From Lachnospiraceae bacterium (lineage in GTDB: Bacteria; Bacillota; Clostridia; Lachnospirales; Lachnospiraceae), in contig AP025573.1 of assembly GCA_022845895.1 (NCBI GenBank), forward strand, positions 2,576,501 through 2,640,500: 64,000 nt of DNA, read 5' to 3'. The position numbers and the translations under genes are program-made. Position 1 is the stretch's first letter. Each line of letters starts with the position of its first letter. The notes beneath the pieces were generated by a model that saw only the letters and a list, made by a program, of their open reading frames with translations, had not been told where the DNA came from and ran no database searches. Positions 51,438-61,019 of this stretch are shown here, in pieces.

Positions 51438-52451
51438 CTACTGAGCACACATAATCTTTCCATCATCATATGATTTCTGCGCCATGAACGCCATCTCTAC
51501 AGCCTTCCTTGCATCGCCTGTATCAACCCTGGACGCCTCCCCGATGAGAGCCTTGTCCACAAATGCAGCCACCTCCCGCAGGTAAGCTTCCTCAAAACGC
51601 TCTCTGAACCACGGCTGGCACTCGTTCCTCATCCCGTATTCATCCTTCTGCGTCACATAAGAAGTCGTACCTGAATTCACAAGCAACGTCCCCTTAGTCC
51701 CTACGATTTCCATCCATACATCATATCCGCACACCCCTTGTTTCGAACCTTCTACCTCGGCCATTACACCGTTGTCAAACTGCATGAGCACGGAACAGTT
51801 GTCTATATCATTGAACGCCTCAAACTCTGTAAATTCATAGATGCCACCTATCGCATACATGGTTTTGACTTCCCCTCCTGCAAACCAGCGCACAAGGTCA
51901 AAATCATGTACGCTCATGTCAAAGAACATCCCTCCGGCTCCAGGACCAAAACGGACATAATCTTCTCTCTGGCAGGCCGGATCTCGCGTGATGCTTCTTA
52001 TCTTTATGATTTTTCCTATATCACCGCTGTCCACCCTCCTCTTTGCATCCTGATAAGAACGGTCGAAACGGCGCATAAATCCTACCTGAATCGTCCTGCC
52101 GGGATTCATCTCCACAGCCTTGTCAATCTCGTCAAGCTCTTCTATCGTAAGTCCTGTCGGTTTTTCACAATAGATGTGCTTGTGGGCGGCACATGCCGCT
52201 TTGATACAGGCACAGTGCTCGCTTGAAGTGTTCGTAATCATCACCGCGTCGATGTTCGACTTTTCCAACATCTCGTTGTAATCTCCGTAGTACTCTGCCG
52301 CACCGAGCTGCCTGGCCGCTTCTTCTGCACGATCCATATTGATGTCACATACAGCGGCCAGCTCTGCATTTGGAATCCGGTAAGCTACGTTTTCCGCATG
52401 CTGGTACCCGAGGCGCCCAACCCCGATGCAGCCAATCCTCAACTTCTTCAT
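51438..52451 (-). CDS. Gfo/Idh/MocA oxidoreductase, inositol 2-dehydrogenase-like (IolG-like)
   Basis: This 337-residue enzyme has GCIGVGRLGYQHAE, YCEKPTGLT, FDMSVHDFDLVRW and GYDVWMEIVGTKGTLLV, matching the inositol dehydrogenase pattern. It is the first gene of the 15-gene operon that runs to the terminator at 35962. The start has GGAGGAG at a good distance. Promoter and AraC-type sites lie in the 270-base gap to the divergent regulator gene. Confidence 0.87.
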   Translation of the reverse strand: MKKLRIGCIGVGRLGYQHAENVAYRIPNAELAAVCDINMDRAEEAARQLGAAEYYGDYNEMLEKSNIDAVMITNTSSEHCACIKAACAAHKHIYCEKPTGLTIEELDEIDKAVEMNPGRTIQVGFMRRFDRSYQDAKRRVDSGDIGKIIKIRSITRDPACQREDYVRFGPGAGGMFFDMSVHDFDLVRWFAGGEVKTMYAIGGIYEFTEFEAFNDIDNCSVLMQFDNGVMAEVEGSKQGVCGYDVWMEIVGTKGTLLVNSGTTSYVTQKDEYGMRNECQPWFRERFEEAYLREVAAFVDKALIGEASRVDTGDARKAVEMAFMAQKSYDDGKIMCAQ

Positions 52452-52527
52452 TTTAATCTCCTCCTTTGTTATTAAATTTACAGGTGACCTTTACTATAAA
52501 ACAGATAATCTATAACAAAACTGCTTA

Positions 52528-52543
52528 TTCTATAACTATATTC
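52528..52543 (-). promoter_or_regulatory. Regulatory motif TTCTATAACTATATTC at the operon -10
   Basis: It differs by one base from 52671-52686 in the leader of the divergent AraC gene. It covers the -10 of the minus-strand promoter. Read along the transcript, it matches GAATATTGTTATAATA at the promoter of the transketolase operon in 13 of 16 positions. Confidence 0.5.
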
Positions 52544-52565
52544 TTAAGTTGCTTTTTTGTGTCAA
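52537..52565 (-). promoter_or_regulatory. Predicted promoter of the 15-gene sugar operon
   Basis: A consensus TTGACA (52560-52565) and AATATA (52537-52542) on the minus strand are separated by 17 bases. A poor -10 with a perfect -35 suits an activator-dependent promoter. Confidence 0.55.
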
Positions 52566-52619
52566 TATCCATAATTCAACTTAATACAATTACATTTTTG
52601 TATATTTTATCTGTTTTAT

Positions 52620-52648
52620 TTGTATTTTACTCTATTTTGTAGTATAAT
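52620..52648 (+). promoter_or_regulatory. Predicted promoter of the AraC gene
   Basis: TTGTAT (52620-52625) and TATAAT (52643-52648) are separated by 17 bases. The leader of about 70 bases contains two copies of the AT-rich motifs (52671-52686 and 52694-52707). Confidence 0.65.
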
Positions 52649-52670
52649 TGTACCAACAAATGTTTTTTTG

Positions 52671-52707
52671 TTCTATAATTATATTCCTGTTTAAAATAAC
52701 AATATTA
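52671..52707 (+). promoter_or_regulatory. Pair of AT-rich motifs in the AraC leader
   Basis: TTCTATAATTATATTC (52671-52686) repeats the site at 52528-52543. AAATAACAATATTA (52694-52707) repeats the site at 34977-34990. They lie between the predicted start site and the ribosome binding site, where a bound regulator could repress its own gene. Confidence 0.45.
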
Positions 52708-52725
52708 TGCAGTTGGAGGTATGTT

Positions 52726-53628
52726 ATGATTCGTGAGATTATTACCGATAAGAACATGTTAGAGTTGAATCCCCACGGCGACTACGGTTTTCCGTTCTAT
52801 CTGATCAATGTGACTTTATCCGCATACCAGTTTGGCCGCTTCAACTGCCACTGGCATCCGGAACTTGAGATTGCGTGCATTCTTGAAGGAACGATGACTT
52901 ACCAGGTCAACCAGAACCACTACCATCTTGTAAAAGGAGACTGCCTCTTTGTCAATTCCAATGCTCTGCACTCCGGATGCATGTATGAACATAACGACTG
53001 CAGGTATATCGTATCCACTTTTAATCCGTCCCTCATATATGGCTACGAAAAGAGTGCTATTGATACGAATTATACGTTCCCTATGCTGAACACCGATAAT
53101 TTCTCTTCCTGCGTCTTACAAGAGGGGACAAAAGCAAACGCCACTTTCCAGGCTATCATGAAGGAAATGGCCGCCTATTACACGGACAGGCCTGTCTGTC
53201 ATGAGCTGCATATCAAAAGCCGCCTGTGCGAGCTGTGGGCCGTCTTATATGAAGAGTTCAGGCAGAGAGAGAATTCTGCGGGAGCGGGGCTGTCTGAGGC
53301 CAAGCAGATATCACGTCTCAAGAATGCCATCATATTCATCCACAGCAACTATACTGAACCGATAACGCTGGATGAGATGGCAGAGTCGTGCCATACGAGC
53401 AAGAGCGAATTCTGCCGCATCTTCAAGAAGACGCTGCACCAGACGCCATTTGAATACCTGCTCCGCTACCGGATACAGAAAAGCCTCTCCCTTCTCGTAT
53501 CTGATACATGCACGATTACGGAGATTGCCAACCAGGTCGGGTTTTCCGGCTCCAGCTATTATTCTGAGGTCTTCCGCAAGTACATGCACTGTTCTCCAAG
53601 AGAATATAAGAAAAACATGATAAAATGA
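52726..53628 (+). CDS. AraC-family transcriptional regulator with cupin sensor domain
   Basis: This 300-residue regulator has an N-terminal cupin sugar-binding domain (CHWHPELEIACILEGTMTYQ, about 43-62) and a C-terminal double HTH (about 195-300, LDEMAESCHTSKSEFCRIFK and ITEIANQVGFSGSSYYSEVF). The ATG at 52726 has GGAGG six bases upstream; a start at 52648 would fall on the -10 box. It is divergent from the long operon and probably activates it in response to an inositol or sugar. The regulator at 60061 is its paralog. Confidence 0.92.
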   Translation: MIREIITDKNMLELNPHGDYGFPFYLINVTLSAYQFGRFNCHWHPELEIACILEGTMTYQVNQNHYHLVKGDCLFVNSNALHSGCMYEHNDCRYIVSTFNPSLIYGYEKSAIDTNYTFPMLNTDNFSSCVLQEGTKANATFQAIMKEMAAYYTDRPVCHELHIKSRLCELWAVLYEEFRQRENSAGAGLSEAKQISRLKNAIIFIHSNYTEPITLDEMAESCHTSKSEFCRIFKKTLHQTPFEYLLRYRIQKSLSLLVSDTCTITEIANQVGFSGSSYYSEVFRKYMHCSPREYKKNMIK

Positions 53629-53634
53629 CAGGAC

Positions 53635-53685
53635 GAGGGTCTTTGTTCTTCTGATATAAATTATACTAGAAGGACAAAAACCCTC
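53635..53685. terminator. Bidirectional terminator hairpin
   Basis: A long stem GAGGGTCTTTGTTCTTCT with the near-complement AGAAGGACAAAAACCCTC has two mismatches. It lies between the convergent AraC gene and the barrel gene at 53732, and could end both transcripts although T-runs are poor. Confidence 0.65.
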
Positions 53686-53731
53686 AGTTTCCATTATTTA
53701 CCATATTATCTTCTTGCTGCTCCCGCCCTTA

Positions 53732-54709
53732 TCAAAAGCGGAAGTTCAGGTCATTTCTTCCCTCAAACGGCGCCCCGATGAGCATAGGCTTCAGATAGGC
53801 CGAGGTCTTTCTTATTCCATCCAGGCGGCTCATCGTGATGTCTTCATGTTCAAAGTTGAGGGAGCCAAAATAGCCTACCATGGCCAGCTCTGTAATTACG
53901 TTCTCCCAGCTTATGTTTCCCCATCCCGGTATGCGGAAACGGAATCCTCTGTCAATCCTACGGTAATTTCCGCTTGGATTCAGCCCAGAACGTCCTACGT
54001 TTTGTTCCACTATCTGGGCATCCTTGGCGTGCACGCCATAGATCCGGTCTCCGAGAAGATCGATAAAAGCCTCTACATCGATACCGTACATCATCATATT
54101 GGCCGGATCAAAATTGAATCCCCACGCGCGGCAGCCTCCGAACAGCTCTACGCTTCGCCGGGCAGTCTCTATATCATATACCATCTGATTCGGATGAGGT
54201 TCATGGGCGTATCTGACTCCGTACTCCTCATATTTTTTCAATATAGGCCCCCATCGTTCGGCAAATATCTCTTCTTCCCGTTCCCACGCCTTTGCGTCCG
54301 GCCATTGGCATACCCGGCCAAAATTCTCACAGCCTGTAAAGCCCACCACGACAGGAATCTCCATCTCATTGGCAATCTGCGCCGCCCGGATGACCGCCTC
54401 TGTACCGTACTTGATCTTCTCTTCCTTCGTACCGCTGTAGATGTCATCCGTATCTTTCCCGTACGGCCCCATGACGAGCTGGCTCTCCGGATGGTTGCCA
54501 AGTGAAGAGATTTCCAGACCATATTCTCTTATTTTCTCTTTATACCGTCTTATATTATCTTTGTCCAGTATCGTACGGACATCCATATGAAGGTTGTCCT
54601 TTACAAATGTCTCTATCTCCAGCGTCTCATATCCATACTCTGCCGCCATTTTGCACACTTCATCGAGCGGCAGATCCGAATATGTACCTGTACACAGCCC
54701 AAGCTTCAT
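53732..54709 (-). CDS. TIM-barrel sugar isomerase/epimerase-like protein (paralog of 62310)
   Basis: This 325-residue barrel begins MKLGLCTGTYSDLPLDEVC. It has EPHPNQMVYDIETA, GFNFDPANMMMYG, GVHAKDAQIV and LNFEHEDITMSR, which supply the metal-binding Glu/His, Asp, His and Glu. It is the last gene of the AraC-transporter 3 operon. A second copy at 62310 is about 80 percent identical by eye over its full length. The fold fits keto-sugar isomerases or epimerases acting after a Gfo/Idh/MocA dehydrogenase; the substrate is unknown. Confidence 0.86.
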   Translation of the reverse strand: MKLGLCTGTYSDLPLDEVCKMAAEYGYETLEIETFVKDNLHMDVRTILDKDNIRRYKEKIREYGLEISSLGNHPESQLVMGPYGKDTDDIYSGTKEEKIKYGTEAVIRAAQIANEMEIPVVVGFTGCENFGRVCQWPDAKAWEREEEIFAERWGPILKKYEEYGVRYAHEPHPNQMVYDIETARRSVELFGGCRAWGFNFDPANMMMYGIDVEAFIDLLGDRIYGVHAKDAQIVEQNVGRSGLNPSGNYRRIDRGFRFRIPGWGNISWENVITELAMVGYFGSLNFEHEDITMSRLDGIRKTSAYLKPMLIGAPFEGRNDLNFRF

Positions 54710-54749
54710 GCCAGTCTCTCCTCCTCTGTTACTTTACTTCCTGCAGCTT

Positions 54750-55619
54750 CTAAGTCTCTTCAGCTCCTCTTTGGAAACTGTATCTCCCGCGGCAGTCTTC
54801 CACATATTTACTGACGGCGGTCAGGTCCTCCTTTATCAGTTCATATGAGTCTCTTCCACCACCGGCCAGCGGAGGCGTAAAATAATTATTCTCAAAGATC
54901 ATCCATCCCGAATATCCCCGTTCCATCAGTCTGTCCACTGACTTTAGCGCATCACTTTCCCCCGCGCCGATAAGCGTATTGCCACCTTGTCCGATGCCGT
55001 CTTTGAGATGGACCTGGACGATATATGGAAAGAGCTGCTCTGCCACATCAGGCGCATATGCGCCTGTCTGGAGAAGATAATTCTGCGTGTCAAAATACAC
55101 TTTGAAGTTGTCTCTTGCGACCAGTTCCATCTCCCTCATCTGCCACTCTGTTGTCAGGCAGTTCTCCGTACCTATGATGATTCCTGAACCGGACGCCAGG
55201 TCGCAAGCGTACCTGAGGCATTCCGCCGCCTGCCAAAGCTCTTCTTCCGACCGGATGGCGCTGGATAGGAAGCTTGGTATCTGTACGACCGAGATCCTTA
55301 ATTTTTCTGCCGCACTTATGCTCAGGCGAAGAGCGTGCTCTACCATATCCCGCCCTGGCGTCCCCCTCGGCGTCGTCATTGCAAAATGGTCTGTCATATT
55401 ACATGCAAGCGCAGGAAAGGCAATATTATAACGGTCCTGTTCCTCTTGATATAACTGAATTATATAGTCATCTGCAAGTGGAAAACCTTCCTCCGCACTG
55501 CCAAGCTCCAGCGAGATTCCATGAAGCCCCAGGTCATAGGCTGTCCTGACTGCGGACGGTCCGCGCAGCCTGGTCGGAAGCACCCATTCGCATATGCCAT
55601 AACTGATAAGCCTTTCCAT
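54750..55619 (-). CDS. TIM-barrel isomerase/epimerase, IolO/UlaE-like
   Basis: At 289 residues it has ligands Glu152 (GTENCL), Asp177 (YFDTQNY), His204 (QVHLKDGIGQGG) and Glu243 (IFENNYF). It belongs with the barrels at 42862 and 43727. It lies 24 bases after the SDR gene in the operon of transporter 3, so each of the two large transport operons has its own IolO-like enzyme. Confidence 0.85.
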   Translation of the reverse strand: MERLISYGICEWVLPTRLRGPSAVRTAYDLGLHGISLELGSAEEGFPLADDYIIQLYQEEQDRYNIAFPALACNMTDHFAMTTPRGTPGRDMVEHALRLSISAAEKLRISVVQIPSFLSSAIRSEEELWQAAECLRYACDLASGSGIIIGTENCLTTEWQMREMELVARDNFKVYFDTQNYLLQTGAYAPDVAEQLFPYIVQVHLKDGIGQGGNTLIGAGESDALKSVDRLMERGYSGWMIFENNYFTPPLAGGGRDSYELIKEDLTAVSKYVEDCRGRYSFQRGAEET

Positions 55620-55642
55620 CTTCTACTCCTTTTCTCCTCTGT

Positions 55643-56422
55643 TCATATCAAGGTCTGCCCACCTGCCACCGTAACGGTCTGCCCAGTGATATAGCTGGAC
55701 ATGTCGCTTCCAAGAAACAGGACACAGTCCGCCACCTCCTCGGGCGTCCCAAACCGCTTCACAGGTACAGAATCTGCCACTTCCGCGATAAACTGCTCCG
55801 GTGTAATATTACGCCTTTTGGCCCACCATCTGGCTGCCCCAGCAGTCTGCTCTGTCATTATCTTTCCGGGTGCCACGGCATTGACCATTATATTGTAAGG
55901 AGCCATCTCAAGCGCCAGGCTCTGCGTAAAGAGAGATACGCCGCCTTTGGAAGCTGAGTATGCGGCATTATAGCTTTCTCCAATCTTGCCTGCAATCGAT
56001 GAAAAATTGATAATCTTTCCATATCTTCGTTCCATCATGAGATCTGTCATCTTATAATTTACAAGATAGGTGCCTTCCAGATTGACAGACATAGTCCGAT
56101 CCCATTTTTCTCTCCCCAGTTCATGGAGAAGTCCCAGAATCACAATCCCCGCAGCATGGACCAGGACAGCAAATCCGCCGAACTCATCCCATGCAAGATT
56201 CAGCACTTCATCGACCTGCTGCTCATCTGACACATCAAGGACATAGCTTTCTACCTTTGTGCCATATGCCTCCGCTTCTTTTTTGGCCTCCCTCAGACGT
56301 CCTTCGTCAATATCCGCCATTGCCACATTGGCGCCGCACCTTGCAAACTGCAGGACACAGGCTTTGCCCATACCACTCGCGGCGCCTGTCACAAATACAT
56401 TCCTGTCTGTAAAATCAATCAT
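55643..56422 (-). CDS. Short-chain dehydrogenase/reductase
   Basis: This 259-residue classical SDR has the nucleotide motif TGAASGMGK (12-20), Asp37 after beta-2 suggesting NAD(H), Asn114, and the catalytic Ser142, Tyr155 and Lys159. The C-terminal SSYITGQTVTVAGGQTL is standard. In this operon, which lacks a Gfo/Idh/MocA gene, it probably does the polyol or sugar oxidation. Confidence 0.92.
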   Translation of the reverse strand: MIDFTDRNVFVTGAASGMGKACVLQFARCGANVAMADIDEGRLREAKKEAEAYGTKVESYVLDVSDEQQVDEVLNLAWDEFGGFAVLVHAAGIVILGLLHELGREKWDRTMSVNLEGTYLVNYKMTDLMMERRYGKIINFSSIAGKIGESYNAAYSASKGGVSLFTQSLALEMAPYNIMVNAVAPGKIMTEQTAGAARWWAKRRNITPEQFIAEVADSVPVKRFGTPEEVADCVLFLGSDMSSYITGQTVTVAGGQTLI

Positions 56423-56468
56423 AATAGAGCCTCTTTTCTTTGCTTTGATGCATATCTGATTCCTGTTT

Positions 56469-57488
56469 TTACAGATACTCTTTCAGCTTTTCTATCGTCT
56501 CTTCTGCCGTCTCTTTTGTGATAATCTCATATCCGCTGTCTGTCACCATCTCAGGAGATCCACCCTCTATCACATCAATCAGGACATTGATGGCTTCTCG
56601 TCCCATCACGTCCGGCGCCTGGGCCGTATTCGCTATCTCATATCCATTCTTTACCAGCTCCAGCCCATCCACGGTTCCGTCGAAACCGATGACGTCTATC
56701 TTGTCGAGCACACCGGCTTCCTCCAGTGCTCGTACGCAGCCGATACCGATTGCGTCACAGGCACACCAGAACACCTCGACTTCGGGATTCGCCATCAGGA
56801 TGTTCTGCGCCGCAATGTAGCCTTCATCTACGGACCAGTCCGTCGACTGCTCAGCCACCACGTCACACCATCCCTCCAGGCCATCGTCAATTCCCTTTTT
56901 ACGCTTATTACCGTTGTCATTGCCTTCCTCCCCGTTAATCTTTGCAAGCTTTGTGCCCTCGGGGTATGTCTCCTTCATCCACTTTCCGGTGGCGGCTGCC
57001 GCATTGTAATTGTCCGTCCCCACGAACGGGATTCTTTCATATCCGTCTTTCTCGAGCGCGTCCTGGTCCGCGTTATTGTCCATCATGACGACAGGGATGC
57101 CTGCGTCCTGGCATGCCTTTACAGACACATTGATGCCGTCCATGGACATGGCTGCCACGACGATTCCGTCATATGTTCCGTTCGCGATAATATTCTCAAT
57201 CAGTTCTGTCTGTCCTGCCACGTCCGTCAGACTTCCGGAACTTGTGGACTGTACGACTCCTTCCATCCCCAACTCATCACACTGCTTTTTGGCCGCGTTA
57301 GACAACATGATCATATAAGGGTCGTTGAGGCTGTTTGGTACGATTGCTATCTTATAACTGTCTTTTTTCACTGCTTCTTTTTTCTCGCTCTTTCCTTTTC
57401 CATCATCCATCGTTCCACAGCCGGCCAGCCCTAATACGAGTATAGCCGCCAGAACTGCTGCCAGGACTCTGTCTCTTCGTTTTTTCAT
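56469..57488 (-). CDS. Sugar ABC transporter substrate-binding lipoprotein (system 3)
   Basis: This 339-residue protein has a lipoprotein signal (ILVLGLAGCGT, lipid Cys at 24) and an RbsB-type fold with AIVPNSLNDPYMIML and EVFWCACDAIGIGCVRALEE. It is more distant from the system 2 protein than the ATPases are from each other, so it likely takes a different sugar or cyclitol. Confidence 0.9.
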   Translation of the reverse strand: MKKRRDRVLAAVLAAILVLGLAGCGTMDDGKGKSEKKEAVKKDSYKIAIVPNSLNDPYMIMLSNAAKKQCDELGMEGVVQSTSSGSLTDVAGQTELIENIIANGTYDGIVVAAMSMDGINVSVKACQDAGIPVVMMDNNADQDALEKDGYERIPFVGTDNYNAAAATGKWMKETYPEGTKLAKINGEEGNDNGNKRKKGIDDGLEGWCDVVAEQSTDWSVDEGYIAAQNILMANPEVEVFWCACDAIGIGCVRALEEAGVLDKIDVIGFDGTVDGLELVKNGYEIANTAQAPDVMGREAINVLIDVIEGGSPEMVTDSGYEIITKETAEETIEKLKEYL

Positions 57489-57548
57489 TCTCTTTCCTCC
57501 TTTTGTAATTGTTTCCGCTATTGCCTGTTTATTGTAAAGGGGCAGGCT

Positions 57549-58526
57549 CTACTCTGCTCTTCTTTCTTCTGCCTTGTCCATGAGTACAGCGCCCACGATT
57601 ACAATCCCTGTGATAATCTGCTGGTAATAAGACGAGACATCCAGCATCTGCAGCCCGTTCTTTAAGATTGTCAGTATCAATGCTCCTATGAGCGTATTCC
57701 CGAGCTTTCCCTGGCCTCCTGACAGTGCGATGCCCCCGATGACGCACGAGGCGATTGCATCCATCTCATATCCGTCCCCTGAGGTGGGCGACGCATATGC
57801 CAGCCGGGCGATGAGCATGAGCGCCGCTATTGCTGAGAACAGGCCTGCCAGCGTATATACCGTAATCTCCACACGCTTTACATTAATGCCTGACAGTCTG
57901 GCGGCCTGTGCATTTCCCCCGAGTGAATAGACGTGCCTCCCGAACTTCGTCTTCCTCATCACGAACACCATGACCGCATACAGCAGCAGAAGGCAGTACA
58001 CAAATGCCGGAATTCCAAGAATCGTCGTCTTGGCAAACTGATTCAGTTCTCCCGGAAGTCCGGAGACCGGCTGTCCTCCATTTAACGCCAGCGCTCCTCC
58101 CTGTGCTATCTGCATGACTCCAAGCGTCATTATAAATGCGGGAAGCTTGCCATAGCTGATTCCGATTCCTGCAAGCATGCCAAGCAGGCAGCCTGTAAGT
58201 ACAGTGAGCAGCATAGCCACCGGCAGAGGCACCCCGTACCTGACGGTCAGCAGCGCGCACACCATACCGTCAAATGCGAGCATACTGCCGCTTGACAGAT
58301 CGATTCCCCCGGTCAGGATGACGCAGGAGGCGCCGATGGCCATGACTCCTATGATGGATGACTGGACGATGATGTTCGTTATGTTCGTCCAGCTGAGATA
58401 ATTAATGCCTTTGAGGCGGCAGAGCAGCGTGAATACAATTATAATGGCTGCCATCCCGATATACAGGGCGAAAACCGAGAGCTTGTCCCTTTTCTTTATC
58501 CGTTCTGTCTTTCCATTACTGCCCAT
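57549..58526 (-). CDS. Sugar ABC transporter permease, RbsC-like (system 3)
   Basis: This 325-residue permease has about nine hydrophobic segments, GGNAQAARLSGINVKRVE and EMDAIASCVIGGIALSGGQGK. It overlaps the ATPase gene by 11 bases. It is the only permease of system 3. Confidence 0.9.
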   Translation of the reverse strand: MGSNGKTERIKKRDKLSVFALYIGMAAIIIVFTLLCRLKGINYLSWTNITNIIVQSSIIGVMAIGASCVILTGGIDLSSGSMLAFDGMVCALLTVRYGVPLPVAMLLTVLTGCLLGMLAGIGISYGKLPAFIMTLGVMQIAQGGALALNGGQPVSGLPGELNQFAKTTILGIPAFVYCLLLLYAVMVFVMRKTKFGRHVYSLGGNAQAARLSGINVKRVEITVYTLAGLFSAIAALMLIARLAYASPTSGDGYEMDAIASCVIGGIALSGGQGKLGNTLIGALILTILKNGLQMLDVSSYYQQIITGIVIVGAVLMDKAEERRAE

Positions 58527-60027
58527 ATTTTTTCCCTCCGTGTAATGCGTATTCTAATACATCTTTCTGGGTCAGTTCCTCTGTATTGTCAAGGACTGCC
58601 GCTATCTCACCATCGTGCATCACCATTATCCTGTCGCTCATCTTCATGATCTCTGCCAGATCAGAAGATATCATCAAGACAGAAGCTCCTCCTTTGACAA
58701 GCTCCAGGATGATATGATAGATTTCTTCCCGAGCGCCTACGTCGATTCCTCTTGTCGGCTCGTCTATCATATATACGTCCGCTTCATTGGCGACCCATTT
58801 GGCGATTACGACCTTCTGCTGGTTGCCCCCTGACAGCCTCCTGGCCTCCTGACCGTGCCCTGTAGCCTTGATATTCAGCTTTTTCATATATTTTTCTGTA
58901 TATCCGGGAATATCTTTTGTCTTCAGTATATGTCTGCCAAACTGGGACAGGTTGGGAAGCACGATGTTGTCCGCTATAGAATGACAGAGCATCAGCCCTT
59001 CGTCTTTCCTGTCTTCGCTCAGGTAGACGATACCATTTTCAATGGCATCTTCTATGCTGTGTCGCATAAGCCTGCGTGCTCCGTTTTTACACGTTATCTT
59101 TCCCTTATCCCTCTTATACGCTCCTACGATACATTTTGCCATCTCGCTTCTCCCTGAACCCACAAGGCCGGAGACGCCGAGTATCTCCCCTTTATGTAAC
59201 CGGAACGAGACATCTTTCAGAAGATTGCGGTAGCAGAGCCCGTCTACTTCCAGGGCACAGTAATCTTTTTGAATATATGGATTCTTCCTATGTTCAAATG
59301 TAATATTCCTGTTCACCATCAGCTTGGTCAACTCATCCACATCCGTCTTCGCCAGTTCAAGCAGCGCCACGTACTTCCCGTCCCGGAGTACGGTACACCG
59401 GTCTCCGATTTCAAACAGCTCCGACATCCTGTGAGAAATGTATATGATGCCGATACCGTCCTGTTTCAATGCTGCGATAACCTCAAACAGCTTCTTCGTC
59501 TCCCGGTCTGTGATAGCAGCCGTAGGTTCGTCCAGCACGAGTATCTTGACTTCAGCGGCCAGCGCTTTCGCTATCTCTACCATCTGCTTCTGGGCGACGC
59601 TCAAATCTTTCACAAGTGCGGCCGAATCTATTTCTACCCCCAGTCGTTTCAATACGATGGAACATTCTTCCATCATCCTCTTTCTGTCTACGAGTATGCC
59701 CTTCGTAAACTCTTTGCCGAGAAAGATGTTCTCATATACCGGCACGTATGGATTCAGATTGAATTCCTGGTAGATTACGCTGATTCCGCGGTCTATGGCA
59801 TCCCTGGGCGATGAGACGTCAAGCCGTTCTCCACCGAGCAATATCTCCCCCTCCTCTTTCTCGTAAGCGCCTGACAGAATCTTTATCAGCGTAGATTTAC
59901 CCGCGCCGTTTTCGCCGAGCAGCACGTGCACTTCGCCCGCCTTTACTTCCAGATTCACATCGTGCAGAACCTGTACGCCATAAAAGCGTTTCGATATGTG
60001 CCTCATTTCTAAAGCCAGATTTTCCAA
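58516..60027 (-). CDS. Sugar ABC transporter ATP-binding protein with two ATPase domains (system 3)
   Basis: This is a 503-residue RbsA-type protein with GENGAGKSTLIKIL and DEPTAAITDRE in the first half. The second half has GLVGSGRSEMAKCIVG, LSGGNQQKVVIAKWV and DEPTRGIDVGAR. It follows the AraC gene at 60061 by 33 bases, so the regulator is part of the same transcript as its transporter. Confidence 0.93.
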   Translation of the reverse strand: MENLALEMRHISKRFYGVQVLHDVNLEVKAGEVHVLLGENGAGKSTLIKILSGAYEKEEGEILLGGERLDVSSPRDAIDRGISVIYQEFNLNPYVPVYENIFLGKEFTKGILVDRKRMMEECSIVLKRLGVEIDSAALVKDLSVAQKQMVEIAKALAAEVKILVLDEPTAAITDRETKKLFEVIAALKQDGIGIIYISHRMSELFEIGDRCTVLRDGKYVALLELAKTDVDELTKLMVNRNITFEHRKNPYIQKDYCALEVDGLCYRNLLKDVSFRLHKGEILGVSGLVGSGRSEMAKCIVGAYKRDKGKITCKNGARRLMRHSIEDAIENGIVYLSEDRKDEGLMLCHSIADNIVLPNLSQFGRHILKTKDIPGYTEKYMKKLNIKATGHGQEARRLSGGNQQKVVIAKWVANEADVYMIDEPTRGIDVGAREEIYHIILELVKGGASVLMISSDLAEIMKMSDRIMVMHDGEIAAVLDNTEELTQKDVLEYALHGGKKYGQ

Positions 60028-60060
60028 GTTCCCTCCGCCTCCTCTCTGTATGTATGATTT

Positions 60061-60963
60061 TTATTGTATTTTCAGTACGTTTCTTCTGTACTGTGACGGC
60101 GTCATACCCGTCATTTTGATAAATGTCTTTGTAAAATAGCTGCTGTTCGATATCCCGACCTGCTGGGCCACTTCTGTCATGGAATACTTGTTCTCGGCAA
60201 TCAGGGATATGCTCTGATTGATACGGTAAGATATGACATAATTCATCGGGCTCTGCCGCAGATATCTGCGGAACATGCGGCAGCACTCGCTTTTGCTTAT
60301 TGCGCTTGCACCTGCAATCTCATCAAGTGTTATCTGATTCTGATAATTGTGTTCAATATACGCTATCGACTTCTTTATCCGCTCCATATTCAACACCTGC
60401 CTGTCGCTGTCTCTGGCCATGTGGGCAGCATTGCTGTATAGCATATTCCAGATGCCGAAGAGATTGCTCAGTATCTCCAGGCGGTACCCTTCCCTGCGCA
60501 GCCTGTCCACCTCCACCGTATCGGTAATCAGCCTGATGATTTTTTTCTGCCACTTGACGTCTGGAGACAGCTTCAGATATGCCAGCCGGTCATTGGCCAG
60601 TATGGAATGAATATACATCTCATATATGAGGCTTCCGCTTATCCCTCCCAGAAGCGAAGGAGAAAAACGGAGCGTCTGGAATCCCCCTCCTCCTTCACCA
60701 AGATTCCTGGCCCAGTGCAGCGTATTCGAGTTGATGAATATGCCTTCTCCCGCATGTAATTCAAAGACATGTCCATTTACCTGATATTCCAGCGGCCCTT
60801 CCGTCACAGCCTCAAACTCAAGTTCTGGATGCCAGTGGTGTCCGAAATAGCCTCCCGCATATGAAGAGAGCGATATTCTTTCGACTGCGATGGGAAATTT
60901 ACCGTCCAGCATCTGTTTGAGTTCCCTCTGGTTCTTGTCTGTAATAATCATCTTTTTATCCAT
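60061..60963 (-). CDS. AraC-family transcriptional regulator with cupin sensor domain (second)
   Basis: This 300-residue paralog of the regulator at 52726 has a cupin core GHHWHPELEFEAVTEGPLEYQ and an HTH region LDEIAGASAISKSECCRMFR and MTEVAQQVGISNSSYFTKTF. Both proteins share the ITDKN start and the FxNSNTLH or NSNALH segment. As first gene of the transporter 3 operon it likely controls that operon. An ATAACAATAT site lies 57-66 bases upstream of the start. Confidence 0.92.
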   Translation of the reverse strand: MDKKMIITDKNQRELKQMLDGKFPIAVERISLSSYAGGYFGHHWHPELEFEAVTEGPLEYQVNGHVFELHAGEGIFINSNTLHWARNLGEGGGGFQTLRFSPSLLGGISGSLIYEMYIHSILANDRLAYLKLSPDVKWQKKIIRLITDTVEVDRLRREGYRLEILSNLFGIWNMLYSNAAHMARDSDRQVLNMERIKKSIAYIEHNYQNQITLDEIAGASAISKSECCRMFRRYLRQSPMNYVISYRINQSISLIAENKYSMTEVAQQVGISNSSYFTKTFIKMTGMTPSQYRRNVLKIQ

Positions 60964-61019
60964 GATATGCCTCCCTCTGTACTGCTTTGCAAGGCCACTA
61001 CATATCTGATAATATGATT

